Below are positions 48,486-58,079 of a stretch of 64,000 nucleotides of DNA, piece by piece. Within the stretch, counting starts at the first letter, position 1. Each line of letters starts with the position of its first letter. The stretch comes from Pontibacter ruber (GTDB lineage: Bacteria; Bacteroidota; Bacteroidia; Cytophagales; Hymenobacteraceae): the NCBI RefSeq assembly GCF_023630205.1, contig NZ_JALPRR010000004.1, positions 124,001 to 188,000 on the forward strand, in the 5' to 3' direction. A program made the translations under genes and the position numbers. Under the pieces are notes generated by a model. That model worked only from the letters and a program-made list of their open reading frames with translations, was not told where the DNA came from and did not search any database.

Positions 48486-48501
48486 CTTTCCGGCCGGAAA
48501 G
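48486..48501. promoter_or_regulatory. 16-base perfect palindrome
   Basis: CTTTCCGGCCGGAAAG is fully symmetric and lies 12 bases before a terminator. It may be a protein-binding site or the base of a second RNA hairpin. Confidence 0.35.
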
Positions 48502-48513
48502 TCACTGGATAGT

Positions 48514-48551
48514 AAACAAAAAAAGTGAGTTGGTACTCACTTTTTTTGTTT
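48514..48551 (+). terminator. Terminator upstream of second susC
   Basis: Perfect 17-base arms AAACAAAAAAAGTGAGT / ACTCACTTTTTTTGTTT with a 4-base loop. It probably ends the muramidase transcript, though it is 365 bases past that gene. Confidence 0.8.
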
Positions 48552-48920
48552 AAGGCTGTTTTGCTTGTTAGTGCGTACTTTTCTTTTTTTTGCTAAAATA
48601 ATCGCAAGAAGCTGACCTCTGTTTAAATTTTTTCTTTAGTTTTAAACACTCACCGGATATATAGCAGTATTGTTATTGATGTTGGTGTTTAAACAATTTG
48701 TATTTTGTTTATATGCTTGAAGTATAAGCAATATGAGGTGTTTGTATTTATACTTTGTCTTCAAAGTAGAATGGAAAAGGAACCTGCAGGAAAGAGAATG
48801 TATGCGTGCAGATTTGATTTGTACTGCGTGTGGCAGGTCATTAAATAAAGAACTTTAATAAGTTGTTGCCCTATTCATAATAACCCAATTCATAATTTAA
48901 AACCCAATAGCTAAGCTGTT

Positions 48921-51900
48921 ATGGAAAAAAAAGTACAGTGTTTTTTATGGGGAATTTGTTTTCTCCTGTTTCATTTTCAGGTATTTGCCCAAAGCAAGCC
49001 TGTTAGTGGAACGGTAACTTCCGCAACGGAGAAGATTCCGTTGCCCGGTGTTTCGGTAGGTGTGAAAGGCACACCAAGAGGTACCGTAACGGACGTAAAT
49101 GGTAAGTTTACCATTGAAGCAGCACCATCGGATGTGCTGGTGTTCAGCTTTATCGGTATGAAAACCCTGCAGTACCCTGTAGGCAATGCAACCAACCTTA
49201 CCATTGCGCTACAGGATGATGCAAAGAGCCTGGATGAGGTAGTGGTAACTGCTCTTGGTATCAAGCAGGAAAAGAAGGCGTTAGGTTACGCCATAACAGA
49301 GGTTAAAGGTGCTACCGTTGCACAGACGCAGCGCGAGAACTTCGTGAACGGCCTTGCCGGCCGTGTGGCTGGTGTAGAGGTAACGACTACATCTGGTCTG
49401 CCAGGTTCTTCTTCCTCAGTAATGATCCGTGGTGTGAGCTCGCTGAGCGGTAGCAACCAGCCGCTTTATGTGGTAGACGGTTTGCCGATCAACAACAACA
49501 CGTTCAATACTGCCGGTTTCGCTTCTTCAGCTAACTCTGCTACCTCTCTCGATAACCGCTCTACGGACTTTACCAACAGAGGCGCTGACATCAACCCGCA
49601 GGACATTGAAAGCATCACGATTCTGAAAGGACCTGAAGCTTCTGCTCTTTATGGTATCGATGCGGCATCCGGTGCTATCGTAATTACTACTAAAAGAGGT
49701 AAGGCCGGTACAAGCCAGATCGACTACAGCAACAGCTTCCGTTTCGATCGTATTACAAAGTTTCCTGAAATTCAGCAGGTATACGACAGAGGTATCGGCG
49801 GCGTAACAGACGATACCGAAACTGTTGTTTCTTATTTTGGTGCTCCATACGCGGAAGGAACAAAGTTCTATGACAACGTAGACAACTTCTTCCAGGATGC
49901 GCTTACACAGAAGCACAACCTTTCATTCTCTGGTGGTTCTGAAAAATCGCAGTACCGTATTTCCGGTTCAGTAACTGACCAGGAAGGTTTCGTGCCAGGT
50001 ACAGACCTGACGAAGCTGAACCTGTCTTCTGCCATTACTTCTACACTTAATAAGTATATGTCTACGGACGTGTCTTTCAGCTATACTTATTCAGATAACA
50101 ACTCTGCTTTTAAAGGTGCCGGTGGCCCGCTGCTTGGCCTGTTAACCTGGCCATCTACTGACGACGCCAGCGTTTACCTGACTCCAACCGGAGAGCGTAG
50201 AGTGCTCACTACCAGTGCCAGTGAAGTGGAAAACCCGTTCTTCAACATCAACAAGAACACGATCAACGATGTTAACAACCGTTACATCACCAATGCCAAG
50301 TTGATCATCGATCCGACTTCCTGGTTGAAACTTGTTGGTAACGTTGGTTTCGACTTCTCTACCGGTAAGATCACCATGGTGCGTCACCCGGAGTCTAACT
50401 ATGGCAAGTCAAGAGGCGGTATTTTTGACCAGTCGCTTGACAACCAGCGTAACTTTAACGTGCAGTACTATGCACAGCTTAACCGCTCTTTCTTTGGTGA
50501 TAAGTTCCATGCTGACCTGAAACTGGGTAGCGAAGTAAGAGATCAGAACTCATACACGCAGGCTGTTACCGGCGAGCGTTTCCTGGCTCCTGACCTGTAC
50601 TCTATTGAGAACACAGACGGTACGACACACAGAGGTAGAAACAGACTGTACCAGAGACGCTTAGTAGGTGCTTTCGGTAACCTGACACTGAACTACAGCG
50701 ACATGTTGTACCTGAACCTGACCGGCCGTAACGACTGGAGCTCTACACTTCCTGTTGAAAGCCGTTCATTCTTCTATCCATCTGCTTCCCTTAGCTTTAT
50801 CTTCACAGAGCTGGAGCCATTCCAAGGCATCAGAGACGTACTTTCTTATGGTAAACTGAGAGGTTCCATTGCCCAGGTAGGTAAAGACGCAAGCCCTTAC
50901 AGCATCCGTGCGTTCCTGGAGCCTAAGTCTACAACAGGCGGTGGTTTCGGTTATGCCTTCACGGGTCCTAGCCCGAACCTGAGACCAGAAATGACAACGT
51001 CTTACGAGTTTGGTACAGAGTTGAAATTCTTCAACGACCGTATCGGCCTGGATGCGACATACTTCAACAAGAAGTCAGTTGATCAGATCGTGCGCGACAT
51101 GCGTCTGAGCTACGGTACAGGTTTCGTACTGCAGGCTTTCAACGCCGGCGAGATGAGAACAGAAGGTATCGAGTTTCAGTTGAATGCAACGCCTGTTGCT
51201 TCTGCAGACTTCCAGTGGGATGTGTTGGCAAACTTCACGCATCTGTGGAGCGAACTGCTTACCCTGCCTAAAGGTGTGAACGAGTTCTATATGTCTGATA
51301 CCTGGTTGTATGGTAACGTAAGAAACGGTGCTACACCAGGTGGCGCACTTACTACGTTCACAGGTCAGGACTATGCACGTAACAACAAAGGTGAGATCCT
51401 GATCAGCCCAACAACCGGCTATCCGCTGAGAAACCCTGAATGGGTAGTAGTTGGCGACAGACAGCCAGACTACACCGTTGGTCTGACCAACAGCTTCCGC
51501 TACAAGAACGTTTCCCTGAACTTCCTGCTTGACTTCAGAAAAGGTGGCGATATCTACAACGGTACCGAGCACTTCCTGACAAGCCGTGGCCTGAGCAAGA
51601 GAACGCTTAACCGTAACCAGCCGGTTATTTTCGAAGGCGTAATGAAAGACGGTCTGGAAAACACAGCCAACCCAACTAAGAACACGATCGTGATCGATCC
51701 GTCTCGTGACGCAAACTTCTGGTCTACTACATATGGTCTTCCGGAAACAGATTTCATCGAAAAAGATATCAACTGGGTACGTCTGAGAGACATCACGCTT
51801 AACTATAACTTTACTTCAGCTCTGCTGAAAAACACGAAGTTCATCAGAAGTGCAAGTGCCTTCGTGACTGCAACGGACGTGTTCATCCTGACCAACTACT

Positions 51901-52025
51901 CCGGCCTGGATCCTGTGGTGAATGGTAACTCTGCTGCCGTTGGTGGTAGCGGCGGTGCTGGTTTCGACTACGGTAACTTCCCAATGCCAATGGGTCTGAA
52001 CATCGGTGTAAACGTTGGATTTTAA
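48921..52025 (+). CDS. SusC/RagA-family TonB-dependent outer-membrane transporter
   Basis: A 1034-residue importer. The signal peptide ends QVFAQ. A carboxypeptidase-regulatory-like domain (VSGTVTSATEKIPLPGVSV) is followed by the plug with NGLAGRVAGVEVTTTSGLPGSSSSVMIRG and the class signature DIESITILKGPEASALYGIDAASGAIVITTKRG near residue 230, then the barrel ending GLNIGVNVGF. A SusD gene starts 11 bases later. Because of the surrounding muramidase, amidase and murQ genes, the likely cargo is peptidoglycan-derived sugar or muropeptides. That is inference. It carries few AAGTATA motifs for its length. Confidence 0.95.
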   Translation: MEKKVQCFLWGICFLLFHFQVFAQSKPVSGTVTSATEKIPLPGVSVGVKGTPRGTVTDVNGKFTIEAAPSDVLVFSFIGMKTLQYPVGNATNLTIALQDDAKSLDEVVVTALGIKQEKKALGYAITEVKGATVAQTQRENFVNGLAGRVAGVEVTTTSGLPGSSSSVMIRGVSSLSGSNQPLYVVDGLPINNNTFNTAGFASSANSATSLDNRSTDFTNRGADINPQDIESITILKGPEASALYGIDAASGAIVITTKRGKAGTSQIDYSNSFRFDRITKFPEIQQVYDRGIGGVTDDTETVVSYFGAPYAEGTKFYDNVDNFFQDALTQKHNLSFSGGSEKSQYRISGSVTDQEGFVPGTDLTKLNLSSAITSTLNKYMSTDVSFSYTYSDNNSAFKGAGGPLLGLLTWPSTDDASVYLTPTGERRVLTTSASEVENPFFNINKNTINDVNNRYITNAKLIIDPTSWLKLVGNVGFDFSTGKITMVRHPESNYGKSRGGIFDQSLDNQRNFNVQYYAQLNRSFFGDKFHADLKLGSEVRDQNSYTQAVTGERFLAPDLYSIENTDGTTHRGRNRLYQRRLVGAFGNLTLNYSDMLYLNLTGRNDWSSTLPVESRSFFYPSASLSFIFTELEPFQGIRDVLSYGKLRGSIAQVGKDASPYSIRAFLEPKSTTGGGFGYAFTGPSPNLRPEMTTSYEFGTELKFFNDRIGLDATYFNKKSVDQIVRDMRLSYGTGFVLQAFNAGEMRTEGIEFQLNATPVASADFQWDVLANFTHLWSELLTLPKGVNEFYMSDTWLYGNVRNGATPGGALTTFTGQDYARNNKGEILISPTTGYPLRNPEWVVVGDRQPDYTVGLTNSFRYKNVSLNFLLDFRKGGDIYNGTEHFLTSRGLSKRTLNRNQPVIFEGVMKDGLENTANPTKNTIVIDPSRDANFWSTTYGLPETDFIEKDINWVRLRDITLNYNFTSALLKNTKFIRSASAFVTATDVFILTNYSGLDPVVNGNSAAVGGSGGAGFDYGNFPMPMGLNIGVNVGF

Positions 52026-52036
52026 TTGAACAAGCA

Positions 52037-53671
52037 ATGAGAAAGATAGAACGATCAATGAGAAAGATACTTTGCGCTTCTCTTTTAACGGCTGGCTTGT
52101 TTGCCACAACCAGCTGCGATAATTACCTGGACGTTAACACAAACCCGAACGGCCCGGATCAGGTGGTAGCACCGCAGTATTATTTACCGGCTATCCAGTC
52201 GGAGCTTGCCCTGGGTATCCAGTTCGACTCCCGTTACCTGGGTAAGTATGTGCAGAACTGGAATCATATTTCAGCAAATGATCCCTGGGATCAGCATGGC
52301 TATATAGCTAACAGCGATGCTGCCGGTCAGCTTTGGAGAGCCATCTACTACAGCATGGGCGCCAACCTTACCGATATGATCACCAGAGCGGAGCAGGAAG
52401 AGAAGTGGGACTTTGCTGGTGTAGGCTACCTGATGAGAGCATTCGGCTGGCAGACCCTGACCGACTATCATGGTGAAGTGATCGTGTCGCAGGCGTTTGA
52501 GCCGGGCAGAACCAGCTTCGACTATGATACGCAGGACAAGATCTATGAAGAAGTAAGACGCCTGACGCTTCTGGCTATCCAGAACCTGGAAAGAACAGAT
52601 GGAAAGGTAGCGAACTCGCAGCTAAACCAGGGCGACCTGATCTACGGTGGTGACCGCACCAAGTGGCTTAAGTTTGCTTATGGTTTGCTGGCTATCAACG
52701 AGCATCACCTGAGCAACAAGTCTACTTACAATCCTGATAAAGTAATCGAGTACGTAAACAAGTCGCTGGCAAGCAACTCGGACGATGCTTCTGTTCGCTT
52801 TGAAGGTGCCGTGTCTAACGACACGAACTTCTTTGGCCCAAGAAGAGGTAACATGAACTCTTTCCGCCAGTCTAAATTTATCGTGAGCCTGCTAGATGGT
52901 ACCAACCCGGCGCTTCAGGATGAAGAACTGATTGGAAAGGACCCGCTCACATTGTTTGCCGAACAGCACCTGAAAGATCCTCGTCTGCCGGTAATGCTGG
53001 CAACAGCACCAGATGGTCAGTACAGAGGTGTTACACCGGGTGTAGGTGTGTCAGAGTATGAAGCGACTAAACGTCCTAAAAATCTTTGGAACACGCCTAC
53101 CGACGTAGTGGCTGCTACAACGCCAAATAAGTACCTGTTCGGTAACAACGAGCGTTTCCCGATTATGACGTATGCACAGATGCAGTTTATCAAGGCGGAG
53201 GCTGCGTTTATAAAAGGTGACAAAGCAATGGCTCTGGAAGCTTATACAAAAGGCGTGAAGGCTCACCTGGATTTTGTTCAGAAGTATGCCGTAAACGATG
53301 CCGCTACGCCTGAAGATGAAGCAGCCGTTTACACGCAGCGCAGAGCACTGTACGAAGCAAGCGAGGACCTGATCCCTGTTTCAGCGGAAGGCCTGACCCT
53401 GCAGAAGATCATGTTGCAGAAGTATATCGCACAGTGGGGATGGGGCTTCCTGGAAACCTGGTCTGACCTGAGAAGATACCACTACAGCAGCGATGTGTTC
53501 ACTGGCTTCCAGTTGCCGAACCCATTGTACGGCTTAAACCAGGGCAAACCTGCATACCGCTTCAGACCACGTTACAACTCTGAGTATATGTGGAACGTGT
53601 CTGCTCTGGAAAAAGTAGGTGGTCTTAACCCGGATTACCATACTTATGAAATGTGGTTCAGCAAACAATAA
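52037..53671 (+). CDS. SusD-like nutrient-binding lipoprotein
   Basis: About 544 residues; lipobox GLFATTSC. The segment after the Cys reads DNYLDVNTNPNGPDQV, as in the SusD-like_2 group. TPR-like helices follow, with LWRAIYYSMGANLTDMI, GYLMRAFGWQTLTDYHGEV, WLKFAYGLLAINEHH and MTYAQMQFIKAEAAFIKGD. The 12 bases ATGAGAAAGATA occur twice, at 52037 and 52058, giving two possible in-frame starts; the second gives a more compact signal peptide (MRKILCASLLTAG). It partners the SusC upstream, with an 11-base gap. Confidence 0.92.
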   Translation: MRKIERSMRKILCASLLTAGLFATTSCDNYLDVNTNPNGPDQVVAPQYYLPAIQSELALGIQFDSRYLGKYVQNWNHISANDPWDQHGYIANSDAAGQLWRAIYYSMGANLTDMITRAEQEEKWDFAGVGYLMRAFGWQTLTDYHGEVIVSQAFEPGRTSFDYDTQDKIYEEVRRLTLLAIQNLERTDGKVANSQLNQGDLIYGGDRTKWLKFAYGLLAINEHHLSNKSTYNPDKVIEYVNKSLASNSDDASVRFEGAVSNDTNFFGPRRGNMNSFRQSKFIVSLLDGTNPALQDEELIGKDPLTLFAEQHLKDPRLPVMLATAPDGQYRGVTPGVGVSEYEATKRPKNLWNTPTDVVAATTPNKYLFGNNERFPIMTYAQMQFIKAEAAFIKGDKAMALEAYTKGVKAHLDFVQKYAVNDAATPEDEAAVYTQRRALYEASEDLIPVSAEGLTLQKIMLQKYIAQWGWGFLETWSDLRRYHYSSDVFTGFQLPNPLYGLNQGKPAYRFRPRYNSEYMWNVSALEKVGGLNPDYHTYEMWFSKQ

Positions 53672-53683
53672 TCTGATTACATC

Positions 53684-54478
53684 ATGAAGAATATAGTAAC
53701 AAAATCATTCGCTATACTTGCCGCAGGCTTCTTTTTAGGAGCCTGCGAAAAAAACGGAATTGAAGATCATTACGAGCCAACCAACACCGGTGCGCACATC
53801 AAGATGATCCATGCGGCACAGGATGCTCCGATGGTGAACATGTTCCTGAACGATCAGAAAGTGACTGCGCTGGCGCCTGTGGTAACTGCTGCCAAGGACA
53901 CGATCGTTACCGGTCTGTCTTACGCTGGTACTGCTGTGTTCCCGGCTTCTTTAGGGTATGCTACTGTTCCTGCTGGCAACTATAACGTACAGATTATCGA
54001 CACCACTTCTGCAAGAGGTGCAGCACAACCTGTATCTAATACGTCTGCTACCTTGAACGACAGAGCTTCTTATTCTGCTTTCCTGATTGGGAAAAAAGAT
54101 CCTGGCTTCGAGACGTTTGTAGTAGAAGACAAGCTGCCTGACGTTAGTGATTACTCTAAAGCTTACATCCGCTTTGTAAACGTGATGGCCGATGCGCCTG
54201 CCTTTGATGTGAAGGCAGTAAATAAGGCAACTGAAAATACTCCGGCGCCTGTTCAGGTAGCTACAAACGTGCCTTACAAAGGCGCCACTGCTTATGTAGC
54301 AATCGAGCCGGGTACGTATGACTTCCCGATTTACAAAACCGGTTCAACAACTCCTTATACAACTATGACCGGTGTTGCTCCGTCAGCCGGTAGAGTGTAT
54401 ACGTTCTATACCAGAGGTATCTATTCTGAAACTACTGCGCCTGCAACCACTAACAGGGTACTGGTAAGAGACAGATAA
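53684..54478 (+). CDS. DUF4397 lipoprotein
   Basis: A 264-residue lipoprotein (lipobox GFFLGAC near residue 21), 12 bases after the SusD stop. The DUF4397 fold is seen in the repeats IKMIHAAQDAPMVNMFLND and YIRFVNVMADAPAFDVKAV, each followed by a strand such as VPAGNYNVQIID or IEPGTYDFPIYK. So there are two related beta-sandwich units. Such proteins often accompany SusC/SusD pairs as extra surface binding proteins. Specific ligand unknown. A terminator follows, so it is probably the last gene of the SusC/SusD operon. Confidence 0.88.
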   Translation: MKNIVTKSFAILAAGFFLGACEKNGIEDHYEPTNTGAHIKMIHAAQDAPMVNMFLNDQKVTALAPVVTAAKDTIVTGLSYAGTAVFPASLGYATVPAGNYNVQIIDTTSARGAAQPVSNTSATLNDRASYSAFLIGKKDPGFETFVVEDKLPDVSDYSKAYIRFVNVMADAPAFDVKAVNKATENTPAPVQVATNVPYKGATAYVAIEPGTYDFPIYKTGSTTPYTTMTGVAPSAGRVYTFYTRGIYSETTAPATTNRVLVRDR

Positions 54479-54498
54479 TCTCTTGTTAACTACAATCC

Positions 54499-54537
54499 AA
54501 AAAGCCCTCCATTGGTAAATAGCCTGGAGGGCTTTTT
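54499..54537 (+). terminator. Terminator after SusC/SusD/DUF4397 operon
   Basis: 13-base arms AAAAAGCCCTCCA / TGGAGGGCTTTTT with a 13-base loop. Confidence 0.9.
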
Positions 54538-54572
54538 AATACCCACCAATTCCTAATCTTATACTTTTAGCT

Positions 54573-56111
54573 ATGATCAGAAATTTTACCCTATTTATAC
54601 TTTCGCTTTTTACCACATTTACTGCTTTCGCGCAGCAGAACAAAACAGCCCCTAAAAGAGAATTCCGCGGTGTTTGGATCGCGACGGTGCAGAACATCGA
54701 CTGGCCTTCAAAACCAACATTGAATGTAGATTCAGAAGACCAGCGGGAGGAACTGCTGGCTATCCTGGACGAGCACAAACGTACCTGCATCAATGCAATC
54801 ATGTTGCAGATCCGGCCTTCTACCGACGCATTTTATGCCAAAGGCCGCGAGCAATGGAGTATGTTCCTGACAGGAAAGCAAGGAGTCGCTCCTAAACCTT
54901 TTTACGACCCGCTTGAGTTCGCCATCAAAGAAGCACATAAGCGTGGCATGGAACTACACGCCTGGATCAATCCTTACCGGGCCACCACCAGCCTGGTCGA
55001 TTCCCTCACAAGCCCTGACCACATCACCCGCACCAAACCGGAATGGTTTTTTACCTACGGCGATAAAAAATATTTTAACCCCGGCCTGCCGGAGGTGCGC
55101 GCTTACATCAATGATGTGATCACAGATATTGTGCGCAACTATGACGTGGACGGTATTCACTTCGACGATTACTTTTACCCATACCCGGGCAAAGAAAGCC
55201 TGCCCGATTCGATAACCTTTCAGCAGCATCCGCACGGCTTTACCGACATCGAAGACTGGCGCCGCAACAACGTGGACATCCTGATCCGCGATCTGTCTCA
55301 GAACATACATGCTGAGAAAAGGCACGTGAAATTTGGTATAAGCCCGTTTGGCATCTGGCGTAACCTGGCCCAGGACTCGCTAGGTTCCGAGAGCAACGGC
55401 TTGTCGGGCTACAGTGCCTTATATGCCGACGCCCGCAAGTGGGTGCAGGAAGGCTGGATAGACTATACCAACCCGCAGTTATACTTCCCGTTCGGTTACG
55501 CGGCGGCTCCTTATGAAAAACTGCTGGACTGGTGGGCGGCCAATGCCTTCAGCAGGCATGTGTACCTAGGCCAGGGCGTGTACCGCGCCATGGAAGACCG
55601 CGAAGGCTGGCGCGACAAGCAGCAACTGCCAAACCAGGTACGCTACCTGCGCAATAACCCGAATGTACAGGGAAGTGTATACTTCAGCTCCCGTTCTCTG
55701 ACCAACAACCTGGGTGGGTTCCGCGATTCCTTACAGCACGATTTTTACCGTTACCCGGCCCTGCAACCTACTATGCCCTGGATCGATAACTCGGCCCCAA
55801 CAGCACCTTTGAAGCTGCGCGACAACAAGTTTCTTTTCTTTACCCCGAGAAGGAAAGCCAAGCTGCAGTGGGAACACCCGCAGCAGGACGAGGACGTGTA
55901 CGGCTATGTTGTATACCGCTTTGACGAGAACGAGCCGATAGATATGGAGCGGGCGCAGAACATCGTTCACATTACTTTCGATGGCCTGGCAACCTCCTTC
56001 CACGACAAGAGCGCGAGCCGTGGCAAATCTTACCAGTATGTGGTGACATCCATCGACCGGTTGAAGAACGAAAGCGCACCCTCTAACAATTTCAGAAAGA
56101 AATTGCATTAA
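54573..56111 (+). CDS. GHL10/DUF187-family glycoside hydrolase (DigH-like)
   Basis: A 512-residue exported hydrolase; the signal peptide ends FTAFAQ. The catalytic TIM barrel spans about residues 28-370. It has the family opening EFRGVWIATVQNIDWPSKP, CINAIMLQIRPSTDAFYAKG, MELHAWINPYRAT, then NYDVDGIHFDDYFYPYPG near residue 205 with acidic residues in the active-site strand, and KFGISPFGIWRN and GWIDYTNPQLYFPFG. A fibronectin-like C-terminal domain follows (LQWEHPQQDEDVYGYVVYRFDENEPI). E. coli DigH of this family cleaves peptidoglycan glycan strands lacking stem peptides, which fits the amidase and muramidase nearby. Activity here is inference. Confidence 0.87.
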   Translation: MIRNFTLFILSLFTTFTAFAQQNKTAPKREFRGVWIATVQNIDWPSKPTLNVDSEDQREELLAILDEHKRTCINAIMLQIRPSTDAFYAKGREQWSMFLTGKQGVAPKPFYDPLEFAIKEAHKRGMELHAWINPYRATTSLVDSLTSPDHITRTKPEWFFTYGDKKYFNPGLPEVRAYINDVITDIVRNYDVDGIHFDDYFYPYPGKESLPDSITFQQHPHGFTDIEDWRRNNVDILIRDLSQNIHAEKRHVKFGISPFGIWRNLAQDSLGSESNGLSGYSALYADARKWVQEGWIDYTNPQLYFPFGYAAAPYEKLLDWWAANAFSRHVYLGQGVYRAMEDREGWRDKQQLPNQVRYLRNNPNVQGSVYFSSRSLTNNLGGFRDSLQHDFYRYPALQPTMPWIDNSAPTAPLKLRDNKFLFFTPRRKAKLQWEHPQQDEDVYGYVVYRFDENEPIDMERAQNIVHITFDGLATSFHDKSASRGKSYQYVVTSIDRLKNESAPSNNFRKKLH

Positions 56112-56189
56112 CTATAAGTATGGCTTACAGGAAGTATGGAACAGCAGCCTCCTGTAAGCCAACACATCAAGCATATCAAAAGCAGAAGC

Positions 56190-58052
56190 ATGATGAAAAG
56201 CAAAAAGACATGGCTTACTTTAGTGGCAGGCGCCTGCATAGTAACAGCAAATGCCATTGCCTTCAGTAACCAGGCCCAGCCAGGTTATGAGGCTTCGGTA
56301 GAAGTTGCAGCAGAAGAGCAGACCTGGATACGCATTAACCAACTGGGTTATACTCCCTCGGGCATCAAGGTAGCTGTGTGGGTAAGCAAATCACAGGCAC
56401 GGCTGAAACGTTTTGAGCTGGTGGATGCCGCTACCAACAAAGTGGTGTTTAAAGGCAAAGCAGGGGAGACCTATGGTGCCTACGGGCCTTTCAGTGAATC
56501 GTACCGGCTGAATTTTTCAGCTTACAGCAAGCCGGGTAATTATTACCTGAGAGCCGGGAAAGTAAAATCACCGGAGTTTAAGATTGCAGATGATGTTTAC
56601 AAGGGCACGGCCGATTTTGCTTTGCGCTACATGCGCCAGCAGCGCAGCGGCTTTAACCCTTACCTGAAAGACTCCTGCCACACCGATGACGGCTATACTA
56701 TGTATGGCCCGATGCCGGACAGCACCATTATTGACGTATCGGGTGGCTGGCACGATGCCTCGGATTACCTGCAGTATAGCACCACATCTGCCAATGCCAC
56801 TTACCACCTGCTGGCGGCCTACCGCGATTTTCCGGAAGTTTTTACGGATAAGCACCTGGATAACGGCCTTGAAGGAACAAACGGTGTAGCCGATGTGCTG
56901 GACGAGGCCAGATGGGGCTTGAACTGGCTACTGAAAATGCACCCAAAGGAGGACTGGCTGTTCAACCAACTTGCAGACGACCGCGACCACCAAGGCCTGC
57001 GTCTGCCAACCAAAGACGATGTAGATTATGGTATGGGCAAAGGCAAAGCGCGTCCGGTATATTTTGTAACCGGCGAGCCACAGGGCCTGGGCAAGTATAA
57101 AAACAGGGCAACAGGTGCTGCCTCTACGGCAGGTAAATTTGCAAGCGCATTTGCTTTGGCCGCTCAGACCTACCAGGGAAAAGACAATGATCTTGCGAAG
57201 CTGTTTAGGCAGAAAGCTTTATCAGCTTACAAGCTAGGGCTTGCCAAACCAGGCGTTGCGCAAACAGCTCCTAACCGTGCGCCATACTTTTATGAAGAAG
57301 ACAACTGGGTGGATGATATGCAGCTAGGCGCTGCCGCACTTTACCAACTCACCAACGACCAATCATACTTCAAGCAGGGGTATACTTACGGCTTGCAGGA
57401 AAAAGTAACGCCGTGGATGGGCGCCGACACCGCCCGCCATTACCAGTGGTACCCGTTCCACAACTTCGGGCATTTTGAGCTGGCCAAGAAAGCTGATGCG
57501 AAAAGCAAAGCAGAGTTGATCAGCTTTTACAAAGAAGGGATTGAGCGGGTGTTCGCCAAAGCAAAAAAGAATGCTTTTTACCGCGGTGTACCGTTTATCT
57601 GGTGCTCCAACAACCTGACCACTTCTTTCGCTATCCAAAACCATCTGTGCCGCAAAATGACCGGCGACCAGACCTTTGCTGAGCTGGAGCAGGCCAACAT
57701 CGACTGGTTGTTTGGCTGCAACCCATGGGGAACAAGTATGGTGTTCGGCTTGCCGGCTCATGGCGATACGCCAGTTGATCCGCACTCGTCGCTCACCTAC
57801 CTGCACCAGTACCCGCTGGATGGTGGTCTGGTAGATGGTCCTGTGTACGGCAGTATCTTTAATAACCTGAAAGGCATTGCCCTGGTGCAGGAAGACGAGT
57901 ATGCCGCTTTCCAGTCGAAGCTGGTGGTGTACCACGACGATTTTGGCGATTACAGTACCAACGAACCAACCATGGATGGCACAGCTTCGCTCATTTATCT
58001 GCTGGCGGCACAAGAGCAAAGTTCCAGGGAGGGGGCTCAGGCAAAAAAGTAG
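56190..58052 (+). CDS. Glycoside hydrolase family 9 protein with N-terminal Ig-like domain
   Basis: A 620-residue exported enzyme. The start is the ATG giving MMKSKKTWLTLVAGACIVTANAIA; an upstream in-frame ATG at 56136 would add 18 residues before the signal peptide. A CelD-type Ig-like domain follows (TWIRINQLGYTPSGIKVAVWVSK, about 50-145). The (alpha/alpha)6 domain has the base and nucleophile-water Asp pair in VSGGWHDASDYLQYSTT near residue 195 and the acid Glu in DYSTNEPTMDGTASLIYLLA near residue 600. GH9 members are mostly endoglucanases, but some act on glucosamine chains. The reading frame ends TAG directly after A AAA AAG, and a deacetylase domain continues in the -1 frame (see 58026-58079 and 58049-58756). 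Confidence 0.92.
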   Translation: MMKSKKTWLTLVAGACIVTANAIAFSNQAQPGYEASVEVAAEEQTWIRINQLGYTPSGIKVAVWVSKSQARLKRFELVDAATNKVVFKGKAGETYGAYGPFSESYRLNFSAYSKPGNYYLRAGKVKSPEFKIADDVYKGTADFALRYMRQQRSGFNPYLKDSCHTDDGYTMYGPMPDSTIIDVSGGWHDASDYLQYSTTSANATYHLLAAYRDFPEVFTDKHLDNGLEGTNGVADVLDEARWGLNWLLKMHPKEDWLFNQLADDRDHQGLRLPTKDDVDYGMGKGKARPVYFVTGEPQGLGKYKNRATGAASTAGKFASAFALAAQTYQGKDNDLAKLFRQKALSAYKLGLAKPGVAQTAPNRAPYFYEEDNWVDDMQLGAAALYQLTNDQSYFKQGYTYGLQEKVTPWMGADTARHYQWYPFHNFGHFELAKKADAKSKAELISFYKEGIERVFAKAKKNAFYRGVPFIWCSNNLTTSFAIQNHLCRKMTGDQTFAELEQANIDWLFGCNPWGTSMVFGLPAHGDTPVDPHSSLTYLHQYPLDGGLVDGPVYGSIFNNLKGIALVQEDEYAAFQSKLVVYHDDFGDYSTNEPTMDGTASLIYLLAAQEQSSREGAQAKK

Positions 58053-58079
58053 TAAAGGATAAGCATGGCGCTATTATCC
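58026..58079 (+). promoter_or_regulatory. Candidate programmed -1 frameshift signal joining GH9 and NodB domain
   Basis: Three parts in order: AGGGAG at 58026-58031; the slippery heptamer A AAA AAG at 58043-58049, in register with the GH9 frame and directly followed by the GH9 stop TAG; and a hairpin GGATAA (58057-58062) / TTATCC (58074-58079) 7 bases after the heptamer. The AGGGAG to heptamer spacing is 11 bases. In E. coli dnaX the same hexamer, a spacing of about 10 bases, the same heptamer and a hairpin give efficient -1 shifting. After the slip the next codons are GTA GTA AAG in the deacetylase frame. Confidence 0.6.

Larger units (their letters stand above)
48150..48920. other. Long intergenic region upstream of second susC
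   Basis: A 771-base AT-rich spacer with no gene. It contains a 16-base palindrome at 48486 and a terminator at 48514-48551, followed by about 370 bases that must hold the susC promoter. AAGTATA/TATACTT copies occur near 48330, 48409, 48720 and 48750. Confidence 0.5.
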
